DNA of 64,000 nucleotides from Morinoia aosen (taxonomy: Eukaryota; Arthropoda; Malacostraca; Amphipoda; Talitridae), in the NCBI GenBank assembly GCA_030386875.1, contig CM059573.1, positions 30,421,891 to 30,485,890 of the forward strand, read 5' to 3'. Below, in pieces: positions 45,771 through 58,293 of the stretch. The translations under genes were made by a program, and so were the position numbers. Positions within the stretch are counted from its first letter, which is position 1; each line of letters starts with the position of its first letter. The notes under the pieces are model-generated. The model did not search any database. It had not been told where the DNA came from and saw only the letters and a program-made list of their open reading frames with translations.

Positions 45771-45964
45771 AAACGGAATGATATCGTAAAAATATATGTA
45801 CAGAATCTGTCGAGCAATGCAAGTTCAGGTCCCTGTAAAACTTCCACGGAAGTTATAAAATCCGAATATGACCTGACTGTTCTTCTAAATACCAAGCGAG
45901 AGCATGAATAGCTCACGATTCAGTATTTAATTTTGAGGAAGAAGAACACTAATTTGAATCAGAG

Positions 45965-46095
45965 AAATTTTTCAACAATATTCGCGTATGTATACATATA
46001 CACACATATATATGTGTATATATCCATATTTGTGATATTCACACATATATACATACATGGATACGTATATATCTTATATACATATATATTTTTGT
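45965..46095. repeat. ATAC/ATAT microsatellite
   Basis: Repeats of ACATATA, TGTGTATATAT and ATACATA words. The small Tyr-rich frame over it is a by-product. Confidence 0.8.
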
Positions 46096-46289
46096 CAATT
46101 ACTTATATTCTATCAAAATAAGATATTTTTTCTGTGACTAAACTAAACGATTTTATTCTAAGTTTTCTCCTGTTACATTCATTTTTTATAATTCGGCATC
46201 CATATTTGTTCCACCGAATGATCACATGAGAAATATTTTACTAAAAGTCTCATAAGGGTGTTAATTGAAGTATTGGAGCAAAATCTATT

Positions 46290-46490
46290 CAGGACATTTT
46301 GGGGGGATGATTTAGGGAATGTGAGAAGTTGCACGAAATGGGTTTCTCGTTTCGAAGTCGTGATTTTACTTTAAAAGATGAGCCAAAGAAAAGTCGTCCA
46401 AGAAAACTTGATTTCGATCAGTTGAATTTTCTTGTGTGCGAAAATTCTACAGTAACCACAATGGAAATTGAAAGAGAATTACTGTAGACG
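46290..46490 (+). pseudogene. Tc1/mariner transposase N-terminal fragment
   Basis: The frame reads KWVSRFRSRDFTLKDEPKKS then RPRKLDFDQLNFLVCENSTV and TTMEIERELL. This fits the mariner helix-turn-helix linker (KWF.RFRSGDFDLKDEPRSGRP, then E(N/D)P..TTRELAEEL). Only about 60 codons remain, with no catalytic domain, and the piece stops before the piggyBac-like MITE. It is a dead fragment. Confidence 0.65.
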
Positions 46491-46596
46491 TAGCTCGTAC
46501 AACTTGCTTCTGAATTCCATTTCTTCCGAGGACTACCGAACCATTTCAGTGAACTCAACACGTTCCCCACACATTGGGCCATATGTGTACCTTTAA

Positions 46597-47279
46597 CCCT
46601 TTGAGTACTACAGGGACATGTCAGTCCCGGCTCGAAATTGCCCTCGTTATCAAATACTAACAAAAATTTCGACGCTAGGGAGCTGTCGGGACTCTCGTGG
46701 AACATCAAGCTACCTAAATATCGTACGTCTGGCAGGCATCAGCCCACTACTTGTTGACAGTTACGCTTAGAAAGCACGCGCTGTTTAGCTGTTTTCTTCA
46801 ATATCACGGTAAATACTGTGATGAAATGATTATTTTTTGTTGCATAAACATCTATTCTACAGAATGATTAGAAGATATCACAGATACATTTGCAGTATAT
46901 TCAAATATAACAGTTTTACTGCATGGGACTGCAGTGACCCGTCAGTCCTTATTGATGGGGTGTCTCGACAAGCGCATCATGAGCATTACTCTATATTACT
47001 CAATAATATAATATACTTCATGCTCTTACAGTTGTATTTGTACACAAATAATATAATGATGAAACCGACATTGAAACAATTGATAAGAAATTCCGATAAT
47101 ATGGCCATAATATTTCCAGTAAAGTCCTGGCGGGACTCTAAAGTCCCATTTCATAAAAAATTGTAAATATAACATTTTCACTTTGAAATTTTTTCCTTGC
47201 ATTACTTGAATGAAAAAGTTACATTACACAAAGTTTGAACAGATTTAGACAACTATTTCTATATGCCGGACTCAAAGGG
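46597..47279. mobile_element. piggyBac-like MITE, 683 bp, TTAA target
   Basis: Flanked by TTAA on both sides (46,593-46,596 and 47,280-47,283). The ends are CCCTTTGAGTACTAC and, read inward on the other strand, CCCTTTGAGTCCGGC, a terminal repeat of about 11 bp. A subterminal GGGACATGTCAGTCCCGGC near the left end and GTCCTGGCGGGACTCTAAAG near 47,123 also mirror each other in part. No transposase, so it is non-autonomous and was moved by a piggyBac-type enzyme encoded elsewhere. Confidence 0.8.
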
Positions 47280-47283
47280 TTAA

Positions 47284-48050
47284 ATATATTGCTCATTCAT
47301 GCAGCGGAATAAATGAATGATATTTCATCTGTTTAACGTTCTTTTTAAAAGATAACAGTCATCCTACGACGTGAAATGTTATCGGGCAATTGGATTTTTC
47401 ATATTGCATTATCATTTAATTGCCGCGGTGAACGTGTTACGATAACTTTCTCTGCAACAAGAGAAGAGATACAAAAAATGAATTTGTATTTTCATGACAA
47501 ACCTGCATAATTTTACTAGCGAGTCATTTATAAGCTGGTTGAAGTGTGAAATGAGGTCATAAGAAGCGATGGAGAGAACTTTAAATCAAATGCAATTGTC
47601 TTGACTACCTGTGTTGGTTGAATTTAGGTGGCAGTGCAATGTGACACTATTTACTTTTTGTCAAACATAGGGAAAGTTGAAACAGTTAAAATCGATGATG
47701 AAAAAGTGTTGTCGAGATATATGCGATAAGTTTTCACCTGAATCAGTACATTAGGAGTCAATTCAGCCCTTGGGAATCCTGTGAACAAAAACCCCACGCT
47801 TAAGGCACTTCACTTTAGGAGGGCCACCTAGGCTAGAGAATAATTAAGCACATTTTTCATACAGCAGAGAGTATTTGCACAAAATAAGTGATATTTCTCT
47901 AAACTAATGGGTGCGGCAGAATCGATTCAGTAAATTTGAAAAGTTAATGATAGAAAAGGGAAGGGGTACACAGAGATGAAAAGTATGATATTCGAAGTTG
48001 GCTGTGCCTGCAATTTTTTATGGAGACAGCGAACTATTAATAGAAGTTGT
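47284..48050. other. AT-rich DNA, no gene seen
   Basis: No motif, no element ends recognised. Confidence 0.4.
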
Positions 48051-48059
48051 AATTTACGG

Positions 48060-48800
48060 ACGGATTTCTCTCAAATTTTCACTATATGTTTGTAATGATG
48101 CAACGATTATTTTATGATTGATGTATATTTTTCGTACAAACACCAGAAATTTTTTTACCCGAAAAATTTGCGATTTTCAATACCATATAAAATTTAATAA
48201 TTTGATGCTACAGAACCGGCGATACGTCTTAGACAGTTTGTGTAATTATCTAAAGAAGTGGGCGAGTGAATTTTTGATAATTTTTTTTTTTGAGTTTTAA
48301 AAAATTTTTCGGAAAAAAGTTGACATGTTTTCCTTTTTTTCTTCTTTTCGTGTCGCTTAATTTTCACAATAATTAATATTTTAGAAATCGAGACACCCTT
48401 AACGCTGGAGTTTGCTGAATCCTATCGAATGATATATTGTTCAGCCTTTTACTCCAAAAAATGTGGAAGAAGTTGCATCTGAAGAAACCAATTTGCAAGT
48501 TTCCAGAAAAACGCGTTTTTTTCAAAATCTTCTATTCCTTCTATCGTAATTTTTAAAATTAGTATTTTTTTAAATGAACTCCACTGCTTTTGTAACAGTA
48601 TTTGAATACTATCGATTGGTATATTTCCCAATCCATTTTTTAAACCGTGTTGAAATATCCATATCAAAAGACAATAATGCAAGTTTTCAAAATAGCCCTT
48701 TTTTTAAAAAAATTCTCTTATTTTCAAAATGAGTCTTTTTTTAAAATCTACTCTATTGCTTTGTACCTCTTTTCAAGCCCTTTCGAGTAACACGTTTGCT
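48060..48800. repeat. Poly-A/T-rich, satellite-like stretch
   Basis: Dense runs of T and A with recurring words such as TTTTTTAAAA, AAATCTTCTATT and TGAATACTATCGA/TGAATCCTATCGA. The style recalls element A but no alignable second copy lies in the window. Confidence 0.35.
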
Positions 48801-49379
48801 ATTTCTGTACTTTAAAACTGCGGGAGGCGATTAGATGTTTACACAAGTTAATTAGTGATGACTCAGAGCAGCCGGAGTCAAAACAAACACTCAGTTACAT
48901 CACCATAATGTATCACTCAGTGTTAGGATATTTCTTTTCAGTACGAAATCAAAACGATCAAGGCCATCAATGAACTCTCTTGTTATTCCCTCAGAGGAAC
49001 GCTCAAAACTGACCCCTAATAAAGGGGGGAAGGGAGTGCTCACCCTGCCATTGGCGCGCCAAGGTCACGATAGCGTGCGTTTTCTACCCGGTCTGGGAGA
49101 AGACCCAATGTACGTACACGCCAACCAATGATATCGTTGGATGCGCTAAAAAACCTCTATAAGATGAATTTATAAACCGAGAATCTACAATTTTTCAGAC
49201 GGACCCAGACCGTCTCCTTAAGTTCTGAATATAATGTTCTCAAGATGGCGACTGTTGTTAGCATCACACACTTGAAGTCGCTCTCTAAAGTTTTGAATTG
49301 CATGTTTACACATATTACTTCCTTAGCTCTGATACGATGTGATGGCGGCATTTAAAAACTTGTTCTACAAGATCTACTC
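48801..49379. other. Moderate-GC DNA, no gene supported
   Basis: Contains GGCGCGCC and CCCGGTCTGGG words around 49,060-49,110 in an otherwise AT-rich area. Short frames without motifs. Confidence 0.35.
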
Positions 49380-49790
49380 ACAGAAAAAAATCGTATACAA
49401 TGAAGTAAGGTGACCGAGCAGCCCACCCTAAATCACCCCTCAGACTGGTAATTTAGGGGTGAAACATTCTTCTCAAAACAGTGAGTAAAATCGGGCTGTA
49501 TGGGCTGAACCTCCATCCTCTTGGAGCCACGAGTCACCAAACCCTCATCCTCAACAATATTTTCTATTTCGGGCAGTACGAAATTGTTCAACATTGAGAC
49601 AAAACGTTCGAAAGTTACGGTCACGGTCAATCATCCCTCGTGATGGAAGTGTAAGCCTGTAACACCAAATTGTGATACGGCCCATGTAGCGGTGTTTCAG
49701 TTTTCATGGATTACTTGATCGGGGGTTATTTAATGTCCAGTGGCGTAAATTTTGATTGATGACACCCAAGATGCAGTCGATATATAGATA
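49380..49790 (-). pseudogene. Tc1/mariner-type transposase catalytic fragment
   Basis: On the minus strand: NPRSSNP, MGRITIWCYRLTLPSRGMI, VTVTFERFVSMLNNFVLPEI, QEDGGSAHTARFYSLF, GDLGWAARSPYF then YDFFL. These are the family blocks around the second Asp (QQDGAPAHTAR) and third acidic residue (GDV.WPPRSPDL...DYFLWG). At least three frame changes are needed to read them, so it is dead. It is not the same copy as the 46.3-kb fragment (other strand and other half of the gene). Confidence 0.7.
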
Positions 49791-52700
49791 GATAGATGAT
49801 GCCATTGATTACTCGATTTCTCACAATGCAGCTTGAAGAAGAAATTGACAGATAAAAGCTGGTTCTTCTTGATATCGAGCTGCCTCCTCACACGTAGAGC
49901 AGTTACCTCAAATATTTCAATGCTCGGCATACTGTTGGTTGCTTTTTAGTCATTTGGATGCTTTCACTGGTATAATTTGGGCTTTCTACCCTTCATTATA
50001 GTCTGAAGAGCAATGGTTGAACGTGAATTGTTGTTCAATTGTTCCAGCAAATCCAGCTATTATTGCTGGAAGCAGGATTATGAATTTTACGCTGGCCAAC
50101 GCTATTTGCCACTGAACAGGGAGTTGTGAACAACCAAACATGCATAGAAACGAGGCTATCAGAGTTTTATATGTGTCGAAGGTCCCTCGAGCTCCGTTGG
50201 GTCAGATTGTTTTTAGTTTAAATTTATTTAATAATTAAATTGGTTACTAATGACACTTTTTACGAAGGTAAAATTTAGTCAATATCACTGAAAAATTCTG
50301 TTGTGTGTAACTTGCCAATAAAATATCTTGATTTACCACTTTGATTGTAAATTTGTAGAGAACCGTACTCACAAACAGCATGAAGGATTAGCAAGATAAG
50401 TTGTACTAAGAAGATTGCGATTACGTAATTCTCTTACGTAATTGTGGTAATTTAAAGTTCTTTTACGTAATTGTGGAAAACTGGAATAGTCTACATTGCA
50501 AAATCAATGTTGGTTTTTTCTTATCTTGCTTTTAAAGGCAGTTGTTTTCGTATTTTATCACAGAAACCAGAGCATGAACAGTGACAATCAAACAAACTAA
50601 CAAGACTGACAGAGTTTTGGAGGTATATAGAAAAATTCATAAAACTCTGATATCCTTGCTTGTTTGTATGAGCGTTCGCTTGCTCCCGTAATTACCAGTG
50701 GCAATTTAATATTCACATTACAGATTAATCCAATCTATGGCTATTGCTTAGGGAGAAATGACCGTTCTCTTCGGTCGAACGTAAGACAAGACATTAATTC
50801 CACGCTATATGTTGTGGACAGAGTTTGCTACAAATGTTTATGTTACGGAAGTTATGTCTCATTTTTTCAGCAACATTTTTATACTTTTCATAACTGATAG
50901 GAAGTTTCTACTTTCGTAAAAACAAGATTATCAACTGATTTTAATGTTATAATTTAGCTTACGAAACCACTCCACCCAAAGGGAAAACGTCGTTTAGTTA
51001 GTTTATTTGTCAGATTGAAGTAAGTAATAATATTATTACGAGATGATGCAAGCAGAATAGTTCATTTTTCTTCTCGGGAGGTACATACACAATCACTTAT
51101 ATACAACCTTTACTCTGAGGTTCTTTGTGGATGACGACTCTGTGCAATATTTCGTAAGTGCTCTGCTGGTGAAGTTCAGATCCTTGTTTAAAAAAAACTC
51201 GTTCACAAAATCCAAGGTTGTCATTTGTCATATGGTTCGAATATCGAGGACGAAAACACTGAACGTCATCGCTCCACGATTCTCAGCGTAAGGAACAGAG
51301 CAAGAATCAAATTAAACTTCAGTGCGAATTGTTTCTCTCCAGACATCCTCTCCTAGCGACCGATGAGTCGTTGGAGAAATCTATGATAGAATAATAAATC
51401 CCTTTTATCTCATGTTCATTGCCTCAATTTACACAACCTCGTGCGTCGCGAAAAGCTCAAAACTTACATACTCAGCTCTATTAATGTTCTGGAATAGGAA
51501 AAGATGAGTACAATTCAATTTTTAATGGCTGTTTTAGCATAGGCAGGTTAGCCTCGTATTCAAAATACCTCGGACCAAGTGTGTGAATTCTCAATTTATT
51601 CAGCGCTTATGAAAGACCATGGCACTTAGTCGACACGATACAGCTAGTTTAAAAACAATAACTACGGTCGTACGTGCATTATTGATGTGAAGTTGATATA
51701 ATACAGTGCGCTGAATTACTAAAGTTCCGAAAAGATTGAAGATTTCAGTATTGCCCAGTTCCAAGCTCATCTATAGTTGCCGGTGTCGTGAATCAGACCA
51801 TTCAGGGCAGCGAAGCGATGTAAAAATAACCAGGCGCTGCAGCTGAAGGGGAAATATGTCCTGCGAATGGTGCTCGGAAGTGACTTTTTAGTCGGGTTTC
51901 TCTCTCCAGCGGACATTGAGGTCAACTCGCTGCTCTTTTTATCAAGCACGTTTTACGTTAGATCTCAGAGGGACGGAAATGAGCCCTGAATGTGTTACCC
52001 TTGCACCGAAATGAAAAACATTTAATGCTACGCGTAAATCGCAGAGAATTTCAACCTCTGTTCTTTCATGAAAGTTTAACCATACACTCTAGGCTGATGT
52101 ATCTGGTAAAACGCGTTGAGAATCCAACGAAATTTCCAAATTTGTACATGTTTTGAAAATTTCAATGAAGAACTATTTGAAAGATAGTAAGAGATGGCCA
52201 AAATATATCACTCCTGCATTGACAAATGATGGGATTGAGCAAAATCAAAATAAAGTGTTTAGGATGTTATCATTTATTAGTTAACATTGTTGTTAAAGAA
52301 TGACTGATATACTACGTGTGGTGTGTGTAAGGTGCTATAAAGTTTGCTTTACATTTTTAGATGCGAAAAATCTACTCTGTGCTGGTCGACAAATATTACA
52401 CAAAATGTGTAGTTTATCTTAATTAAAAAAAGGATTAGTCGTTTGTACGTCGCAAACTGCGAAGGAATCTGCTATAGTATCTGTCGTAAAATGCGATTAA
52501 AGCGGTTGAATAACCTAACGAATCAAGCGCAACAATATTCTAAAATGTTTTCTTCATCAATAACAAGTTAACATGTCGCTAACCAAATTCATTGTTAAAG
52601 TAATTCACTGCTCATTTGCAGGCTCGATTTTTATTTATGATCGTGCTTGCTGTAAATATTTCAGGTATGTTGTGGGCAAGTATCAGGAAAATTCCTTCAA

Positions 52701-54939
52701 AATGTCTCAAAGCCATCTTGAATCCTCGATCTGCTTCAGACGACACGAACGCGTTCAATATAACGTATTAATTTAAAGACGACCACTTCAAAGAAACTCA
52801 TGCAATAATTCAGAGGTCAAACAAAAGCTTTGTTTGAATAGAAAAATTGGTTTGTGGATTTCTATTGATTAACTCCAAACATCTATTAAAGAATCCTACA
52901 ACGCACAGAATCCTACAAAGTTATCGAGCACAGCAAGGTCTTCTTGACGTTTTGAGCTGACCAGGCACGTTCCGGTAATATTCCAGTGGGCGTCATATGT
53001 TCCATTTGTTTAGTGATAATTAAGTGTCGTGAAGCATTTAAATCTTACGTAAACAAACAATATTGTCAGCAGGAATTCATGATTTCAATTAACATATGAA
53101 TGTTTAATTTTAGAGCGAAGTGCTTTGGTACATCACTTGCGCAACGACCAGGTCTCGGCATCATTTAAAACAAAGTCGTACGCAGAATGTCAAAAATGAC
53201 AGAATTCAATCATATTCCGTGAAGAAAAAAACCGTTAAATCATGGTAATACGTATGTTAAAGGTCAACAATGTGTTCGTTGTACAAATGATGTAATATAC
53301 CAAGCGATCAATTTGTATTATTTTTGGAATATTTTTCACGGGATGGGAAGCGAATGATTAGATCACTATATAGTATGAGCATATACAGAACCGCCAAGAG
53401 TAAGGAAAGACATATGTATAACCAGGATACTTGAAATTTCCTAATTACAAAATACTGATAGTGTGACACGATGACAATAGAGATACGAACATGCCGACAG
53501 TTGAAACGTGGTGCTGGTGCAGTAGCACTGCCAAGAATGCAGTTTGTTATACTCTTGAAAAATTCAGGATGTTTTTTCAAAATTTTGTAGTACACTTTAC
53601 CTTTTTCAAAGCAAACTGAACTAACCTAACACAAGGTATGGCGTAGGAACCTAACCAAGAATTTTTTACCTATCTAATGAGAATGAGCCAGATAGCAACT
53701 TAGAAGTCGAGCGCTTTCTTCTGAAAATTTGCCAAACATCTGGAAAAATTACTCGACATAAAATTGGAACTTCTTCCGATACGATCGTTCCTCAAATTTA
53801 AGGAAATACCCAAGCCAAAGGAAATATACTGCCAGTTGTTTGTGAGCATCCATAAAGTCTGGCTACTATAACTTTCTTTTGTTCACAGAAAAGTAGTCGC
53901 ATCTTGTATCCGTGTTACGGACCTAATATTGTCAAAGTTAATACATACAATAGTTTGAGATTAGGACATGTAAGCATAAGTTCGTGTCCGCGACCTGTCA
54001 AAATAGGAAATTCGATGCAGTGATGCTCAGTAAAACAGGAAGATCAATAATTGCTGCACTTACTGAATAATGGAATCGTATCTGAGATGAGGTATCTACG
54101 TTCTTGTGCTCGCACAAAAAATATAATCGTTGATCAACGCTACACACGTAATCGATAATCTTTTCCAAATTTGACGGACGGACAGACGCAGCTTTTCATT
54201 GAGTACGTGCGTACGCGTCACATCATTGACAATGTTAAAGAAAGTTGGATGAAAAGCAAATACCGTTCAATAATATTGTTACTGAATAAAACAGCGTTCA
54301 TTACTTTTCAAATTATAAGTTGAGAGGCAGGGATAATTATTATTCCTACCTCTCTGGGCGAGGGCACCAAACAAATACATCTAAATCAATAATAATCAAT
54401 AATTTGAATACAGGATGCGAGGCTTTTTGAGGAATTTTTAGTTCATTACAAACTCAAATAGTTTTTGTAAAAACATTTTTTATTTCAGATTTACCATTCA
54501 GAGTAAGATGGTAACCCCAAAAATGAAAAGATACATATACCGTACAGCCATAGATGCTTCAACTACAAAACATTCATAGCGATTTAGAAATCATTCACTT
54601 TTTACGTTTTCCCAGATAATCCACCTCACCCAATAATACTATTTGTGTGGTCATTTATTTGTTTGGTGTCCGATTCTCAAGAAACAGCTTCTAGATATAT
54701 ATAATTTGATTTGAAGGATGACCACCTCTGAGCTACAAGTTTCACAAGAAAAAAATAGTTTCCTCGCGTGTGCTATTACGATGGATATATCTGTTTGTTA
54801 TTCATATATTGAGACTTACTTGAGGAAACCATCGAATCCTGTAATTTTTGATGGGTCGTGTACGCTAGTGCTCGATAAAACAACGCAATCACTTGATTAC
54901 ATTGACAATTCCGAACAGCAGAATTGTCAGATTATTGAG
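49791..54939. other. AT-rich DNA, no gene supported
   Basis: About 5 kb. Noted: a GATA-type microsatellite at 49,780-49,795 just before it, a short inverted word pair near 50,592 and 50,660 (AAACAAACTAACAAG/CTTGCTTGTTTG), and a hairpin at 54,322-54,356 (GAGAGGCAGGGATAA with TTATTCCTACCTCTC). The 95-codon minus frame at 53,308-53,595 has one hydrophobic stretch (LYICLSLLLAVLYMLIL) but no support. Confidence 0.4.
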
Positions 54940-55012
54940 CTAGGGGCTAGGTTGGGGTTGGTTGGGTTGGGGGGGCTAGGGGTTGGTTGGGTTGGGCTAG
55001 GCTAGTTTCGCT
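54940..55012 (+). repeat. G-rich GGTTGG/GGGTTGGG tract
   Basis: About 70 bp of TTGGGG, GGTTGGGTTGGG and GGGCTAGG words. The G runs could form a G-quadruplex. It resembles a degenerate TTAGG-type telomeric repeat only loosely. Confidence 0.6.
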
Positions 55013-56769
55013 ATGGTCAGGTTAGCTCATGTCAGATTTCCATAAGCAATTAAAAACTAAAACAATTGAAGGTCATGATATGCTGAATCAGAGTCCTCAT
55101 CTGTGAGAGTAGTTCCTGCGTATCGAAACGCTCGAAACTTTTACAAGGCGTGCCTAAAAATGTGGACATCTTTTGACTGACGATCTCTATTGTATTTTTT
55201 GTTTATGTTTCGAATGCAACTAAGCTTTCTTTTATGGCACTGATTTTTCTTAAATTTAATGTTCTTTTCTTATTCCCACTCTCGAATTACACCAATACCT
55301 TTGAATCGTCATAAGCTTTTTTGGCCACATTTTCGCCAAGCGATGTCGCAGTTGAAGAAATTGAGTCAAGATAACAACTTGTGGAGAGAAATCCTCAGCA
55401 AGATAAAGGCATAGTCATAGACAAACATGTGTATGTTTATAAAATTTTAAGTGTAATTTCAGATCACACTTAATTTGAACTTTTTTCTGAACCTTTGCAT
55501 TCCTTTGTGACGAAAAAAGAAGATTGAAAAATCGCCCTTTAACTTAAAATTAAAAAACTTTCAGTGATCTCTGAGAAGATGTAAAATACCCTTTAGGTTT
55601 TGAGGTCTTCACTAGGTGGCTTGTATGGGCTTCCTCAAGTCCTCAAAGTTGATATCCGCTCTTGCCCGACCAATATTTTCAACGCATAATACTCCAAGCT
55701 TTCAATTTGCAAAGTACCTTACACCCATCTCAGAACCAATTACTACTTAGCAATCTAACTGTGGACAATTCCTTTGTGTTTATACAAAATCTGTCAAAAT
55801 TTGATAACTGAAACTTATTTAATGCAGTGTTGGGCCTAACGCGGTCCTTATTCAAAATTTATGAGAACTTTATTGGAACAATAATTGTTTATTGAATATT
55901 GTTTATTGGAATAATAATTGTTCATTGATTAATGCTTATTGGAACAATATTTGTTTTTCATATTTCAAGGCAAATTGTATAAGCAACTTGAAGGACTCGG
56001 GATGGGATTACCCTTTGTCCTACGTTTGCGAACAAATTTGAAATGTAGTTAGATCACTGTCCATGTCAGTATCGGCCAGTATTTTGTCAGAAACGATATT
56101 CGGTTAAATATGAGTCGAAATTACTTGCAGGCGTCACGGTTTTTACAACTTTTGATCTCCCGACATCCTTCCATCAAATTTACACCGGAATTAGAAAGCG
56201 ATAACGAATATGTATTTTTAGAAGCTCTGGTAATTAAAAGAAGTGGGAAATTGTAAACCTTTGTTTACCGTAGGACATGCTATTTTCGTATGGGCTCAAT
56301 TTTGTTAAGTTTTTGTTCCTTTCTGTTTAGAGGGAATGGTATAAGACCCCTTTCACTGTGAGCATTAAATGTTTGCTCCTCTCTTAAACCAATGTATTTC
56401 GAATTTAATTTTGTTGCGTGATTTTTTCACATCTAATGGTTTCCCTCTCACGATGCCAAGATCGGTATTTTTTTCCATCTACCCCCACAGCTGATGTCTT
56501 GAATATTTTCACTTGTATTCCGCGTCATGGTGGGCAGTCAGAGCATTTGAAACGTGAATTGTTCTCATTAACATCATTAATATCGTCTTTTCTTCTGTTT
56601 GTATTTATTTCAAACTGTTCGAGTCGACGTCGACACATTCACTATTGGTTCGTTCTCTCAGTATATGAACAAAATTCCTTCGCTTCTCCGTTGTTGTCTT
56701 GTCTACATATATAGTTGTGCATCATGTGCATCATTTCAACATTACGTGTTAGACAGGCGGGAAACGTCG
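55013..56769. other. AT-rich DNA, no gene supported
   Basis: Contains three imperfect tandem copies of GGAACAATAATTGTTTATTG at about 55,873-55,965, each itself part-palindromic. A 98-codon plus frame (56,418-56,714) has no motif. The end overlaps the 3' tail of the Penelope-like relic. Confidence 0.4.
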
Positions 56770-57960
56770 GAGTTGTAGTTCTAGAACTGGGGCTCGGCAT
56801 TGCCACCTGCCGCACTCTGCCATAAGATCTCAAGCGGAGAACGAGTGTGTTTTTCGAGTTTGAGAACGAAAAAATCATTAGCGGTTTCATTAAGGGAAGG
56901 TTTAAGTTCATGAATGTGTAATGCTTCCATTACATTAATATGATCTTTTTTAATAACATTATAAAGAATTTCGGCGTTAGGGAACAGATCTTCATAGGAT
57001 GGTTTGCAATTATGGTCAACACGGAAATTATTGAAGAGGGAACCTTGATATTTATGAGCTGTTTAATTTTAGGTTCAGAGTCATTCTGGTCATGCCAATG
57101 TAATGCTTATCAAGAGACTTACATTCTCTTCGGTTACATTTAAATTGATAGACCACACTAGCCGTGTCTAAATCGTTGACCCCAGATTCAGACAGATTAT
57201 TATATACTAATTGCTCACTGATTTACGACTTTTATAATACACGCAAACTTTAATAGAAGTTTCTGGATTTTTTGGTCAATGGTTTTTACAACGTTTTTAA
57301 AGACCCGTTCGTCAATTTTGTAATTATTATGCATTTGATTTGCGTAAAAAATATTGATACGGTTTGCATTCACTGAATAATTGTCACTGCTCATGATTCG
57401 GTTGAAAAAATTATCAATAGTTTTATCAACCAAGGTATTAGGAAAGTTTTTTTACAAGTAAACGTTTGATTCGACACATTTTGGAATGAAATTTTTCCCA
57501 ATTACTGCAAACTTTATGGGCTCTATTTATCAAGGTATGGATGACGCCTTCGTTATAGATTTGCGGAGCTTCACAATCGTAATAAATAGTTTCACCAGAA
57601 TGGGTGGGAAGATATGATATGAACGAATCTATGGAATGTATCGTTAGAAGCTTCAACCAGAACATCCAAAAATTGGAGCTTACCGTGAGACCGAACTCAT
57701 ATGGGAAATTTAAAACAGGATTTTCAACAATCAAACCCCTTAATGTTTCTAGATGCTCAAGGTCTTGTACTTCAACAAAAATGTCATCCACATATCTACA
57801 GTAAATGCTCGGTTTTACATTTATCCTATTTGACGCCAAGTTCTCTACATACGATATATAAAAGTTAGCAAAAGTAGGTCCTAAAGGGGAACCCATGGCC
57901 ACGCCATCCACCTGTCGGAACAAACCACCATCAATATGTTTAAATCCCTATTGAAAATCG
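56770..57960 (-). mobile_element. Penelope-like element relic (RT plus GIY-YIG endonuclease)
   Basis: On the minus strand the RT palm reads FRQVDGVAMGSPLGPTFANF and then YCRYVDDIFVEVQD with the YVDD active site (57,923-57,438). The C-terminal GIY-YIG-type endonuclease is seen in SVVYQFKCNRRECKSLDKHY followed by IGMT near 57,100, and the tail ALHIHELKPSLNETANDFFV lies near 56,900. GSPLGP, RYVDDIF and the GIY-YIG tail identify a Penelope-like element, which primes at exposed DNA ends. The finger region is missing and several frame changes occur, so this is a 5'-truncated dead copy. Confidence 0.8.
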
Positions 57961-58209
57961 AGGACGGTGCACCGGTGGAATATGAGTGGAAACATGGACG
58001 ATTTGAGGTTGATTTACCGTCTATTTGAGGGTCAAATGTCCAGTCTCCGCGACCATACTGCGCCCTCAATACGCCCATACTGCGACCAACTTTGGTCGTT
58101 GAACAGCTACAAATCAACCTCAAATCACCTCTACATCCAATGAGTCGCTCGCTTCGCAACCTTAATCAACTCCAAATTACGGGTGGTCACCTTTACGCAA
58201 TCGCTTAAA

Positions 58210-58293
58210 AAACGCTCCCAGCTGCCAGTGTTTGACGTCACGAGCATATATACATATGGTTGTGACGTCATACACTGGCAGCTGGGAGCGTTT
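58210..58293. repeat. Strong 32-bp hairpin with two CRE-like sites
   Basis: AAACGCTCCCAGCTGCCAGT through GTTTGACGTCAC pairs almost perfectly with GTGACGTCATACACTGGCAG through CTGGGAGCGTTT, with a 20-base AT-rich loop. Each arm carries TGACGTCA or TTGACGTCAC. It lies 250 bp upstream (minus strand) of the Penelope-like relic. It may be a MITE core, part of that element's 5' region, or a structured RNA. Confidence 0.8.

Noticed and set aside
53580-53650. AACCTAAC words as an interstitial telomere
   Set aside because: Only two isolated words, not a tandem run.
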